DNA of 53,701 nt from a virus: positions 1 to 53,701 of the IMG/VR virus record IMGVR_UViG_3300025137_000054, one strand, 5' to 3'. The notes beneath the pieces were generated by a model, which did not search any database, was not told where the DNA came from, and saw nothing but the letters and a program-made list of their open reading frames with translations. Shown one piece after another: positions 1 to 8,912 of this stretch. The translations under genes were made by a program, and so were the position numbers. Position 1 is the first letter of the stretch. Each line of letters opens with the position of its first letter.

Positions 1-709
1 CATTGTTATCTCCTCGTAGTCCATAACTAACAGCCATTACATTTGTGTCTGTCACTGCTGACCCTTTGAATATTTCAAAATTAGTATTCTTTGGAATAGG
101 GGTTGGGTATTTAGGAGAAAATTCTATTCCATCACCAAACTCATCGAAAGTAGTAATCCTAGTTATCTTAGCAAAGTGAGGTCTAGAAGAATCACTTTGT
201 GTAGTAGAGTTAAATATTTCAGGATTAATTAAAATAAAGTAGTCATAATTTTCTATATCTATACCTAATGTGTCATCATCAGCAGGATTATCTATTGTAG
301 AATATACAAACTTTCTATTAATATCTCCGCCATCAATGCTACTGTCATATGCTTTTATTTTAAATGACGGAGTAATTTCTTTATTGGTTGCATACACAGT
401 TAAAGTAGTATTAGTTGGTAGTATTCTATTTCCAATTTTATCTGCTGTATCATTCGAAATACTACTACCATGTGGCCCTCTTCTAATCTCAGTGAAGATA
501 GCAGATGCAACCACATCAGAAGTAGCACTACTTATTCCATTCTGCTCTGCCTCTACGAATGTTGCCTTCAACTTTGGATTTACAGACACATCTTTGAATG
601 CTGTACCACTAGAAAACTCAGTAGTCATACTAGCATAGGCTTCATTTGCATTTGCTTCGTTGACTTGACTAGTCAGTGGATAAACAATAGTTCCATTTGC
701 CTTAACCAT
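1..709 (-). CDS. Virion structural protein, C-terminus cut off by window edge
   Basis: An open frame starts with ATG at 709 and runs off the left edge without a stop, giving about 236 residues. It begins MVKANGTIVYPLTSQVNEAN and continues with beta-rich, Ser/Thr/Asn-rich sequence with no membrane segment. The start directly abuts the stop of the adhesin gene upstream (TAAATG), so the two are translationally coupled. Being the most distal visible gene of the late operon, after tape measure and adhesin, it is probably a tail-tip, baseplate or fibre protein. I do not recognise the family. What is certain is the open frame and the coupling; the role is inferred from position only. Confidence 0.75.
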   Translation of the reverse strand, partial: MVKANGTIVYPLTSQVNEANANEAYASMTTEFSSGTAFKDVSVNPKLKATFVEAEQNGISSATSDVVASAIFTEIRRGPHGSSISNDTADKIGNRILPTNTTLTVYATNKEITPSFKIKAYDSSIDGGDINRKFVYSTIDNPADDDTLGIDIENYDYFILINPEIFNSTTQSDSSRPHFAKITRITTFDEFGDGIEFSPKYPTPIPKNTNFEIFKGSAVTDTNVMAVSYGLRGDNN

Positions 710-3268
710 TTAATCACCAAATGAATAATAAAACAGTGTATCGTTATAATTAGGAGTTAACGTATTAATTGTGGCACAAGGAGATGAAGATTTGTGTAAT
801 GCTATTTCATACAGTTCGCCCATAAATTGTGTAGCCTTTCTAGCACTAGCAGATAAACTACCATCTTGTCCAATATAACAATCTCCTGTATTTAATTGAA
901 ACTTACCAATATTTATTTTTGCTCGTTTTACAGGTTGATTATTAAGATACAATGTTAAAGTATTTCCGTCGAATGAAAACCCTACTTTACTCATTTGTTC
1001 TAAATACAATGCTTCCTTAAGTTGGTCGGTATATATTGTCGATGTTATTGCGCTAGTAGGTGCAGATGTTAAAACAATATTATCTCCTGTAATAGAGGCG
1101 ACAGTACCAATTAATATGCCAACGTTATTGTACACAGAATTCCCTGCTCCTAACGTAGATGCTTCTCCTGACCCTACTGAAATAGTAGTACTATTACCAG
1201 TACTAAAATTACTCAATGTTAACCCTGAACTTATATTATTGTTACTCATAACATGACTACCTGACATAGCACTTGCTCTAACAGTGACAGTACTTCCATT
1301 TCTAGAAACGACTAACGAACCGTTGTGACCATTACTCCCTCCAATAACTCCTCTTAAATTATCAGCAGTATTAGCAGTACTACTAGTATCATTAGAAAAG
1401 TAAACTACTGCAACACCATTATCAGTACCAGTAGAATTATTAGGTTCAGTAGTTGCAGGTTTGTAGTTCTTTGTTAATCCACTACTATCTGTAACAACAA
1501 TATGTGCATTAGTAGTAGTTGCAGGAGTACCCGCTACATAATTAGCAAATGGGTTTGAACCAAATGATACTATGTTATCTGATGTATATTCATTGGTTCT
1601 AGATAACGTCTGACCACTTTGAGAACCAGTACTAGGAGAAGTTAGAGTTATTGTTGTACCACTAACAGTAGCAACAGTTGAATTAAACCCGTTAGAATGG
1701 TTTATTGCGTTTCTTAACGCATTAGCAGTAGCAGAGGTGTTGCCACCAATTACTACTCTAACAACTGAAGTTCCATTAGCAGTTGTACCGACAGAATTAG
1801 TGTTACCATTTGCAGTTGGGATAAATTTGAAGTTCTTTGTTATCAAACTACTTCCACCACTATTTCGCATACTAATTGTCAAATATTCATTGATATTAGT
1901 TCCAGTTATTGCATTCGCGCCTCCTGAGAAAACAGTAGCACTCAACTTACCACTACTAGCAATAGTTGAGCCAATAACAGGCCCAGTGTTAGGGGTAGTG
2001 CTATGATTTCCTGCTGACCCACTAGCATCTTGTATCAATGAAATACTTCCTGTAACACCAGTGGTAGTAGGAGTTGTGGCTGTTATATCTAATCCTGAAC
2101 TTGGGTTGCTTCCGCCACCATTTTGTAGGTTAATAGCGGCAGTTAACATCTCTCTAAAGTGTTGATTAGAACCATTAGGACTTACTCCCGTTTCAGGAAC
2201 GAATACATCATTATCCGAATATCCTGCGTTAAGCAATGTATCAATTGTAAGACTACCTTGTGGCATACCATTGATACCTGCCATGTTCGATGGCTTTGCA
2301 CTCGCCCCTTGCATGTCAGAAGGAAAACCATTACTAGCAGAATTATCGATGTAGAAGAATCTGAATGTTTTATTTGCAGTAGTCCCTGAACCTGTTTGTC
2401 TGTTCCTGAGAATAATAGCATTGTTGTTACTAGCAGTTGTACTTGCTGTTATAGCAGTAGGATTCCAACCACTACTGAATGTTATAGCCCCCGTTGCCGT
2501 AGTAGCAGAAGTAGTACTTGCATCTAAACTTCCATTAGAAGTAGTTGGCATTGTATTCATAGAAATTGTGGCAGTACCTAAGGTGGCTGACGTGGATGCA
2601 ACATTAGCAAACGAAGCCAAATTACCTGTTATTTGTAATGACCCGCTAGGCAATTGTGCTGTTGCACTAGTAGATATTGCAGTTTTAGAAGTAGATAAAA
2701 CTCCTGATGTTTGTGTTTCATATAGACCATTAGCATCATAATATCCATAAAGTGTTTTTTTAGAAATAAATATTGGCTCACTAGCCAATGTGTGACTTAT
2801 AGGTACTCCAACAGAATCAGTTATTTCAACAACTAATTTATATTCAGCAGGTTGATTAAAATTAGAACTAGTAGTATTTTGTAAATAGAACTTAAGATAA
2901 TCATTACAAAAAATCATCATCTTGTGTGAGTTTCTTCCTGCTCCAAAATAACTTACACTTTGATAATTAGAGGTAGTATTAGCATGGTCATCTAAATTTA
3001 AATTGGGACTAGGTGGAGTTTTTGTACTATCTAACCTACCTTGTCCAGTAGTGTTATCTCCTACGCCATTTACATCATAAGGAGTAATCAATGCCTCTAC
3101 TGTAAACGGTCCGTTCTCACTCCATAGTGGATGTCTAGCGGTATCTATTGTATTTGTTCCAGTTAGATTATTACTATTGTAATCATCATATTCTATTTTT
3201 AAATGACCATCGCACATTACAGGAAATATTAACGCTCTAGTATCGCCTACATGTACTGTTGATGCCAC
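710..3268 (-). CDS. LamG/ConA-like tail adhesin with Ser/Thr/Asn-rich repeats
   Basis: 852 residues, GTG start with a GGTGAT ribosome site just upstream. The first roughly 170 residues (with WSENGPFTVEALITPYDVNG) and the last roughly 110 (with VGFSFDGNTLTLYLNNQPVK and MGELYEIALHK) look like the two halves of a LamG / concanavalin-A-like jelly roll. Between them lie about 550 residues that are very rich in Ser, Thr, Asn and Gly, with at least two related modules containing a helix of the type TANALRNAINHSNG and a strand pair such as VSGTTITLTSP. Modules like these are common in phage fibres. The likely role is receptor binding or capsule recognition at the tail tip. Known: LamG folds bind glycans. 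Inferred: adhesin function. The insertion of repeats inside the lectin fold is unusual. Confidence 0.7.
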   Translation of the reverse strand: MASTVHVGDTRALIFPVMCDGHLKIEYDDYNSNNLTGTNTIDTARHPLWSENGPFTVEALITPYDVNGVGDNTTGQGRLDSTKTPPSPNLNLDDHANTTSNYQSVSYFGAGRNSHKMMIFCNDYLKFYLQNTTSSNFNQPAEYKLVVEITDSVGVPISHTLASEPIFISKKTLYGYYDANGLYETQTSGVLSTSKTAISTSATAQLPSGSLQITGNLASFANVASTSATLGTATISMNTMPTTSNGSLDASTTSATTATGAITFSSGWNPTAITASTTASNNNAIILRNRQTGSGTTANKTFRFFYIDNSASNGFPSDMQGASAKPSNMAGINGMPQGSLTIDTLLNAGYSDNDVFVPETGVSPNGSNQHFREMLTAAINLQNGGGSNPSSGLDITATTPTTTGVTGSISLIQDASGSAGNHSTTPNTGPVIGSTIASSGKLSATVFSGGANAITGTNINEYLTISMRNSGGSSLITKNFKFIPTANGNTNSVGTTANGTSVVRVVIGGNTSATANALRNAINHSNGFNSTVATVSGTTITLTSPSTGSQSGQTLSRTNEYTSDNIVSFGSNPFANYVAGTPATTTNAHIVVTDSSGLTKNYKPATTEPNNSTGTDNGVAVVYFSNDTSSTANTADNLRGVIGGSNGHNGSLVVSRNGSTVTVRASAMSGSHVMSNNNISSGLTLSNFSTGNSTTISVGSGEASTLGAGNSVYNNVGILIGTVASITGDNIVLTSAPTSAITSTIYTDQLKEALYLEQMSKVGFSFDGNTLTLYLNNQPVKRAKINIGKFQLNTGDCYIGQDGSLSASARKATQFMGELYEIALHKSSSPCATINTLTPNYNDTLFYYSFGD

Positions 3269-3276
3269 CTAATCAC

Positions 3277-4026
3277 CTACATGTTGTTAATTGGGTTCTC
3301 TGCTATTACAGTAGCAACCTCAAATTCTAAAGTGAAAGGTACGGAGTTTCCTTGTTCTCCGGCAAAGGTACAATTAAATGAACGAATAAATCCATCCATT
3401 CCTGATAGTTCATCCACAACACTAGCATCACTAAATGATGACACTTCTGATAAAGATAGCCCAAGTGAAGCCCCTGTTGTTGAACTAATGAAATCGTTTA
3501 TAGTACGCTTAAATCTTTCATCATACCTTCTATTATCAAACGTAAATGGTATTAGCGGTAGCCCACTCATGTCTTGGGTTTCATCATCTGCTGTATGATA
3601 CTCGAAGTTTGTATCAATTCTACTAGGAATTAGTATGATTAATTTATTTATTGCTTGGTCATCTTGTGCCGCACTACTATCTACATAAGAGTGAATTAAC
3701 TGCGCCATTTCAAATGGTGTTAATATTCGCTCTTTTGCAGATTGTTCATTCTCTCCTGTATTTTTTGAAATTCGTTGATTGAGTAAAACCCCAGTTAACG
3801 AAATAGATTTATTTGCTATTCCCATATCAAAGGCTAATGTTTCAGATTTACCAGTAGCCATAGAAGCAAAGGGAATAGGAATTGTAGGCACTGTTTTTTG
3901 AGTGGTAATACCAATCTCAGTAATGAACAATGGTATTCTATTAATTGCTCTATCTCCACCTATTTCGTTTCTTCTTTGTAATTCTAACCATACACTAAAA
4001 TTACTATAATTATCACTTGTTGCCAT
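3277..4026 (-). CDS. Putative tail protein downstream of tape measure
   Basis: 249 residues starting MATSDNYSNFSVWLELQRRN. The start codon shares one base with the stop of the tape-measure gene (TAATG), so it is co-translated with it. The protein is soluble, of mixed alpha/beta pattern, with no cysteine cluster or membrane segment apart from one Cys near the C-terminus. In siphovirus-like gene orders this slot holds the distal tail protein or another baseplate component, and that is my best guess from position. I do not recognise sequence motifs that prove it. Confidence 0.65.
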   Translation of the reverse strand: MATSDNYSNFSVWLELQRRNEIGGDRAINRIPLFITEIGITTQKTVPTIPIPFASMATGKSETLAFDMGIANKSISLTGVLLNQRISKNTGENEQSAKERILTPFEMAQLIHSYVDSSAAQDDQAINKLIILIPSRIDTNFEYHTADDETQDMSGLPLIPFTFDNRRYDERFKRTINDFISSTTGASLGLSLSEVSSFSDASVVDELSGMDGFIRSFNCTFAGEQGNSVPFTLEFEVATVIAENPINNM

Positions 4027-5969
4027 TAAAATCTCACCACCGATGTTGAACTTCTATTCATTTGAGTATTAATTTCTCTTGCTACCTTCTGAGCAATATC
4101 TCTTATTTCAGTATCGGAAGCACCAACTCTTCCTGTAACCTGAACTGTAATATGGTTAGTTACAGAAGAAGCCATTGCTTTAGATTGTGAATTAGAATGT
4201 ACTTGTGCGCCCGCAGGTAATGTAACTAATTCCGGTCCTTTTTCTCCGACTATTGCTAATCCACCAGTAGATATTTTTCCACCTTCTGCGAGTCCGGGTA
4301 AAAATGATAACTTATCTTTAACCTTGCCTGTAACATCAGATGCACTAGGAATAGCATCAGCGATTTCACCCGGTATTGCTCTAATAGATTCCCATAATCC
4401 ACTAAGAGTATCTATCATCGTTCCTATGCCACTTGCTATTACGTCTGAGTATTGATATAGATATTCTGCGACCTTCCAAATAATAAAGGCTATTCCTGCA
4501 ACTATTAATGCAGGTAAACCAAAGAAAACAGCCGCTAGTAATGCAATTCCTACAACAATTTGAGCAACAACCGATATTGTTTTTAATACTCCACCTACTA
4601 TTGCCGCTCTAACATTACCAAATTCTTCAAGGGCTAAATTAAAGTTTGAATTAAATACTTCTTGTAAAAATACTCCAACCCCTGCAATAACAGCCCCAAA
4701 CGTTGCAACAAGCAATCCACCCAATACTGTTAGTCCTGCAATTATTAAATTTCCTACACCATATATTACTTCCATGAGTTTACCATCTTGGAAACCTGCC
4801 CATATTTGTTCTAGAGCATCCTTTGCTTTTCCTAACCCTTCTTGAACAATAGACATACCTAACATAAATACTTCTTTTAATGTGTTAAACCCTGATATAA
4901 ATGCTTCTTTATTTGTTTCAAATACTTGTTTCAATATTGTCAACCCTAACATTACAATTAGTAAATATCCCGCCGCCATTAGCATAGTTTTTACAACTAA
5001 CCCAATTCCCTTTGCTATTCGCCAAGTAAACTTTGCAATATTAGTTATAGGTGTCATTAGAACTTTAGTGAATTTTCCACTAACCCTTGCACTTTTTTTC
5101 ATTATATTATTATTGGTTAATTGTAGTTGCTTTAACTTCTCGAATTCTTTGTATTTTTCTTTTGTTACCAACTTGCCTCCAACTCTTCGTTGTATATTAC
5201 CTGACGCAGTAACTTTTGTTTTCGCATCTTTTGAACTATCTAAACCTAATTTTTGAAATCTTTTTTCTAGTTCATCTGCATCAACACCAAATGCTTTTTC
5301 AGAAACCTTTGAGATATTTTTACCTATCTTATCTACTCCTGAACCTGCAATATCTTTAGCATGTTTAGCCTGTTTTTTCATCAAATCACTTAATTTAGTT
5401 GCACCTTTTACAGTAAGTGAATTAGCAATTAAACTACTTTTTTGTCTTCTAGCAGATTTACTAGCGACCTTTTCTAATTTTTCGACATCTTTAAGTTGCC
5501 TATCCATCAACTCTCCCATCTTTTTCATGGCAACATTTGCGTCACCATATTGAAACAAAAGACCCCCAAATATATCCGAAGTATCTTTTAATTTTTTTAA
5601 TCCGTCTTCTCTTGCCTTTCCTGTTGATTGTTCAATTGCTACAATATCTTTTTGAATGTTCTTTGCTGTTTCTGCTACCTTAGCAATTTCAGCATAAGAC
5701 TTGAGATTAGCCGCCTCTGTTACTCTTCTTCTTTCTGAGGCATTTTGCATTTCATTAAGAAACATTACAGACGCTTTTAGTCTGTTAGTTATTCTCCAAA
5801 GACCTGTACCTGAAATGAATCTAGAAAAGATTTCCCAGTTCTTTGAAGTTAAAACTCCATTTGTTTTACTTATCGAGGCTTGGAGTGAACGCATGTTTTT
5901 TGCGCCGTCAATGATGGCTCTATCGATTGCATTAAAATTATTTAATAAATCATCAACACCATCAGCCAT
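4026..5969 (-). CDS. Tail tape measure protein
   Basis: 647 residues. The N-terminal half is lysine-rich and predicted coiled coil, with patterns such as MKKMGELMDRQLKDVEKLEK. The middle (about residues 310-510) has several strongly hydrophobic segments of 20 or more residues. The C-terminal part carries GLAIVGEKGPELVTLPAGAQ, a signature found near the C-terminus of many tape-measure proteins. It sits just after the G/GT chaperone pair, the universal position of this gene. The protein sets tail length and is ejected into the host during infection. At about 650 residues it is short for the family, implying a short tail of roughly 100 nm if the usual 1.5 angstrom per residue holds. No peptidase or lysozyme domain is visible. 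Confidence 0.92.
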   Translation of the reverse strand: MADGVDDLLNNFNAIDRAIIDGAKNMRSLQASISKTNGVLTSKNWEIFSRFISGTGLWRITNRLKASVMFLNEMQNASERRRVTEAANLKSYAEIAKVAETAKNIQKDIVAIEQSTGKAREDGLKKLKDTSDIFGGLLFQYGDANVAMKKMGELMDRQLKDVEKLEKVASKSARRQKSSLIANSLTVKGATKLSDLMKKQAKHAKDIAGSGVDKIGKNISKVSEKAFGVDADELEKRFQKLGLDSSKDAKTKVTASGNIQRRVGGKLVTKEKYKEFEKLKQLQLTNNNIMKKSARVSGKFTKVLMTPITNIAKFTWRIAKGIGLVVKTMLMAAGYLLIVMLGLTILKQVFETNKEAFISGFNTLKEVFMLGMSIVQEGLGKAKDALEQIWAGFQDGKLMEVIYGVGNLIIAGLTVLGGLLVATFGAVIAGVGVFLQEVFNSNFNLALEEFGNVRAAIVGGVLKTISVVAQIVVGIALLAAVFFGLPALIVAGIAFIIWKVAEYLYQYSDVIASGIGTMIDTLSGLWESIRAIPGEIADAIPSASDVTGKVKDKLSFLPGLAEGGKISTGGLAIVGEKGPELVTLPAGAQVHSNSQSKAMASSVTNHITVQVTGRVGASDTEIRDIAQKVAREINTQMNRSSTSVVRF

Positions 5970-5973
5970 TTAA

Positions 5974-6545
5974 TTACACTCCTTTGTTTACTTTGTTCAT
6001 TGCCTCCGATTCCAGTTTCTTTACTTCTCCATGTATTTCTAACATTTCCTTAATCAGTGTAACTGGCGTATCATAAGCATCCTTTGGGTCTATTGAGAAA
6101 GCAGTACAATAAGTATAGAGCATTATTTTCATCCCTACTACTGTATCTACACTACCTCCTTTTAATGCCCTTCGGATTAGTTTTCGTTTCCCGTATCATC
6201 CCCCATAATATCCATAAATGGATTAGGGAGGATTTCTTTTAGTTGCGCACCAATGTAAGGATTGAGTCTAACTAATTCGGTAGTAGATAATTGAGGTTCA
6301 GTCTTTTCTACAAAGTTCTCAACCATAAAACGGTACATCTTGTTAAGGTTAATACCCATAGTTTGGCCCTGAGCATTCATATCCATAACAGACGATAACG
6401 CCTGTTCTACCTGTAACCAAGTTGGTTCTTTAATCCACACTTGGAGGTATTCATCAGAATCAGAGGCTACTCTAATCTGATGGCATTCGGTTGCCGTTCT
6501 TGCGAACAGCGCATTCTTATCATTTACAATTTTTCTTTCTGTCAT
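5974..6545 (-). CDS. Tail assembly chaperone GT fusion, made by -1 frameshift
   Basis: The 122-residue G frame (6177-6545) ends in codons ACG GGA AAC GAA AAC TAA. It therefore contains the heptamer G GGA AAC in exactly the phase needed for -1 slippage. After slipping, the ribosome continues through CGA AAA CTA ATC into a 70-codon frame with no independent good start, ending at the TAA at 5974-5976. The extension begins RKLIRRALKGGSVDTVVGMK and ends KKLESEAMNKVNKGV. The fusion would be about 190 residues. Known: lambda-like and many other tailed phages make a G-GT pair by this mechanism, between tail tube and tape measure, to chaperone the tape measure. The position here is identical. Seen: heptamer, phase and open extension. 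Inferred: that slippage happens in this archaeal host. Confidence 0.85.
6177..6545 (-). CDS. Tail assembly chaperone G (unshifted product)
   Basis: 122 residues from the ATG at 6545 (MTERKIVNDKNALFARTATE). I prefer this start over an in-frame GTG at 6557 because GGTGG lies 8 bases before it. It is an acidic, helical protein between the tail tube and tape-measure genes, the fixed location of phage G-type chaperones, and it ends just past a canonical slippery heptamer. It should coat the tape measure together with the frameshifted GT product during tail assembly and be absent from virions. Confidence 0.85.
   Translation of the reverse strand: MTERKIVNDKNALFARTATECHQIRVASDSDEYLQVWIKEPTWLQVEQALSSVMDMNAQGQTMGINLNKMYRFMVENFVEKTEPQLSTTELVRLNPYIGAQLKEILPNPFMDIMGDDTGNEN
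6186..6192 (-). promoter_or_regulatory. -1 ribosomal frameshift site GGGAAAC
   Basis: Minus-strand heptamer GGGAAAC read as G GGA AAC, matching the X XXY YYZ rule. It lies three codons before the zero-frame stop. A purine-rich stretch AAAAGGAGGTAG follows about 25 bases downstream and could act as a Shine-Dalgarno-type stimulator, or as a ribosome site for an internal ATG in the extension. Confidence 0.85.
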
Positions 6546-6596
6546 TTTACTTTCCACCTAACTATATACTAACAAACAAACGATGTTAGTGGAATT

Positions 6597-6631
6597 TAAA
6601 AAAGGACTAAGCGTTACCTGTTTGGTTACGC
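6597..6631 (-). terminator. Hairpin plus T-run after the tail tube gene
   Basis: On the minus strand GCGTAACC (6631-6624) can pair with GGTAACGC (6618-6611) through a 5-base loop with one mismatch, followed by CTTAGTCC and a run of six T (6603-6598). It lies between the stop of the tail tube gene and the start of gene G. A partial terminator here would lower expression of chaperones and tape measure relative to the abundant tube protein. Confidence 0.55.
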
Positions 6632-6634
6632 CTC

Positions 6635-8182
6635 CTAATTTCCTGTTGCCGTTCCGCCTAGGGTCTGTATTGCCCACTTACCTTTGTAAGTGGCAGAAGT
6701 CAGAGTTCTAGCAGTTGCGGCAACTTCTACTTCTATTGCCCCCTTGTCTTCGGGGAAAGGAATTGTAACAGAGTTAATGGTGTAGTCAGACAATTGAATA
6801 TCTATTTTTTCTCCTCCACTCTTTTCAAATTTAAGTTGTAGAACACCAGTAGATTCATTTTCACTTCTCATTTCATCCCACAATTTAGTGTCGGTAATAA
6901 GCATAGTTAATGTAACTTCATACGTTCTTTGACCCGGCAAATGCGCAGAAGTAATTTGTCGGTTGTAATTACCAATAAATCTTTGTGGAGTTAGGTTGTT
7001 AGAAATAGTTAGAGACCCACCCTTTACTCTTGCCATAGTTTGACCAAATAATTTAATCAATCCATCTGAAAATAAGAACGGATAATTATCTGCAAGAGTT
7101 GTACTGTAATTACCAACTCCACCTGCGTCATTAGAACTATCATCTAGCCCCGCTAATCCTACTTGTCCACGAAGAGGAAGATATCCATCAGGAGCATCAA
7201 ATGCTCTACGTGTAACTAATTCAACTGATGACTTAAGTTCCTGTCCTTCTTCAAAATTAAGAGTTAAAGAATTAACTTGACACCCAGTATATATTACAGA
7301 ATATAAATTCTCATTGGGAGTGTTAGAGTCTACAACACTAGTATTGGATTGATTTGACTTTCTGTATGCCACATCTAACGCAAATGAAGGCAATACGTCA
7401 TCGTCGGCTTCTGCAAAGGTATATGTCCATGAACCACCAGTTGAATAATTAATATTTGTGTGACCTAAGAATACATTTGAACTAGCAATTTCAGGATATA
7501 TATTCTGACCTATGACTCGAACTATTTGCTTATTACTAAGGTGATAACCAAAACCATTTAGAGAATTACTATGGTCAGCATTTTGAGCAGTAGAACCACC
7601 TGCTATTGAAGATATTTTACCTAATGCGTAATATAACCAAGAACCATTATTCAACGACAAATCGAGAGAACCGCCACTTACAGTTTCTGCTCCCTTATAT
7701 TGATAGTCAAGATTTCTACCTCCTGCCGCCGCAAGATTAAGTTGTTTCATTTCTACTTCTACATTAGGTGGTGTAAAGGTATTTACTAACCCTACCCAAT
7801 TATCAGACAGAATAGTACCTGTACTACTTTTCACTTTACCGTATGCAGGTGCGCCAAAAGATAGTATTGTTAAATCTCCTACATTGTCACTACCTGCAAG
7901 ATTTGCACCTGTACTGTCTACCGCAGGGCTATCTATTGTAATAGTTGTAGCAGTATTAGCAGTTATAGTTCTATATGATGTCGCGTCATTAGAAGTCAAC
8001 CCATCAATTTTGACTGTGCATCCAATGTATAAATTTGGTATTAATTTAACGAGAGAAGCAGATAAATCATGTTCGTATATTAATCCAGTTGCATCTACAT
8101 CTACTGAGTTAAAAAATAAGTCTAATTCAGGACATAATCCTACTTGTGCGTTTGCTCCAACAAATACTTCATTATTTACCAT
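6635..8182 (-). CDS. Major tail tube protein
   Basis: 515 residues, ATG start preceded by GAGGGATAAAAA. The C-terminal two thirds have the beta-rich pattern of tube proteins, with a run VEVEMKQLNLAA followed by YQYKGAETVSGGSLDLSL and a C-terminal IPFPEDKGAIEVEVAATART. About 100 N-terminal residues (GCTVKIDGLTSNDATSYRTI and following) look like an added small beta domain. It sits between the tail terminator and the G/GT chaperones, the canonical slot for the tube gene. Tube proteins are usually 150-300 residues, so this one is long and probably decorated. The role is established by family pattern and synteny rather than a catalytic motif. Confidence 0.82.
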   Translation of the reverse strand: MVNNEVFVGANAQVGLCPELDLFFNSVDVDATGLIYEHDLSASLVKLIPNLYIGCTVKIDGLTSNDATSYRTITANTATTITIDSPAVDSTGANLAGSDNVGDLTILSFGAPAYGKVKSSTGTILSDNWVGLVNTFTPPNVEVEMKQLNLAAAGGRNLDYQYKGAETVSGGSLDLSLNNGSWLYYALGKISSIAGGSTAQNADHSNSLNGFGYHLSNKQIVRVIGQNIYPEIASSNVFLGHTNINYSTGGSWTYTFAEADDDVLPSFALDVAYRKSNQSNTSVVDSNTPNENLYSVIYTGCQVNSLTLNFEEGQELKSSVELVTRRAFDAPDGYLPLRGQVGLAGLDDSSNDAGGVGNYSTTLADNYPFLFSDGLIKLFGQTMARVKGGSLTISNNLTPQRFIGNYNRQITSAHLPGQRTYEVTLTMLITDTKLWDEMRSENESTGVLQLKFEKSGGEKIDIQLSDYTINSVTIPFPEDKGAIEVEVAATARTLTSATYKGKWAIQTLGGTATGN

Positions 8183-8192
8183 TTTTTATCCC

Positions 8193-8723
8193 TCATGTCG
8201 CTCTTGCAAACCTTTTCATCTCGACTCCCATCTTGTATCCCAATAGTCTTTTCCCTCTATCGTTTGCTTCATTTCTACTAGTTATTTTAATTAAATCTGC
8301 ATTTCCAAGTACAGGTGACGCGGTGTCTCCGGCTGTCGTATACACAGTTGGCCTAAAAGCATTGTTTTCAAATACACGTCTGACAATCTTGTATAATGCC
8401 GCTAATCTATCTCTAGATAATGTATTTGATACCATGTCTCGACGATGTAAAATACGCAAATGTAATGTAAAAGTAAAGGTTTCATCTCTTGCAGAATAGT
8501 CAATAGTTCTATAATCTGTTGTTGAACTATCTTCATATACAATTAAAACAGATTCTGAATCAATATCTACTCTTCTTCCTTCTTTTGGTTCGATTGAACG
8601 AACATCAATAAATTTAGGTGTAGCATTGTGACTGGCTGATATTTCACCAGTGCTAACTAAATCCGAACCTGCACCACTCCAATTATCTTTCAAGAGCCTA
8701 ATAATAAATGTCACTTCATCCAT
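8193..8723 (-). CDS. Tail terminator / tail completion protein
   Basis: 176 residues with an excellent ribosome site (GGAGG seven bases before ATG). The pattern is the small alpha/beta fold of tail terminator proteins: an N-terminal helix (MDEVTFIIRLLKDNW), a central strand pair with RDETFTFTLHLRILHRRDM, then a helix LAALYKIVRRVFEN and C-terminal strands. It lies directly before the tail tube gene. Such proteins cap the tail tube and join it to the head connector. The N-terminus overlaps the preceding small gene by 13 bases. Confidence 0.72.
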   Translation of the reverse strand: MDEVTFIIRLLKDNWSGAGSDLVSTGEISASHNATPKFIDVRSIEPKEGRRVDIDSESVLIVYEDSSTTDYRTIDYSARDETFTFTLHLRILHRRDMVSNTLSRDRLAALYKIVRRVFENNAFRPTVYTTAGDTASPVLGNADLIKITSRNEANDRGKRLLGYKMGVEMKRFARAT

Positions 8724-8908
8724 GTTGAAACCTCCGATATTAAATCTTTTTTATATTGTTTAATAAATACATTCATTGCATTATTCATTACCATTTCATC
8801 AGAAAAACTGATGTCGAAACCTAATTCTGCTTCTAGTTCCTTTAACGTTTTATTACGTTCCTTTTCTAAGTTAAGAATCATCTTAAATTTACTTCGGGCA
8901 TCACTCAT
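8711..8908 (-). CDS. Small helical protein between connector and tail terminator
   Basis: 65 residues (MSDARSKFKMILNLEKERNK...), charged and entirely helical in pattern, with no cysteines or membrane segment. Its 3' end overlaps the tail terminator gene and its start lies four bases after the stop of the connector gene, so it is in the same translation-coupled run. I do not recognise it. Position suggests a neck or head-completion accessory protein. Confidence 0.6.
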   Translation of the reverse strand: MSDARSKFKMILNLEKERNKTLKELEAELGFDISFSDEMVMNNAMNVFIKQYKKDLISEVSTWMK

Positions 8909-8912
8909 AATA

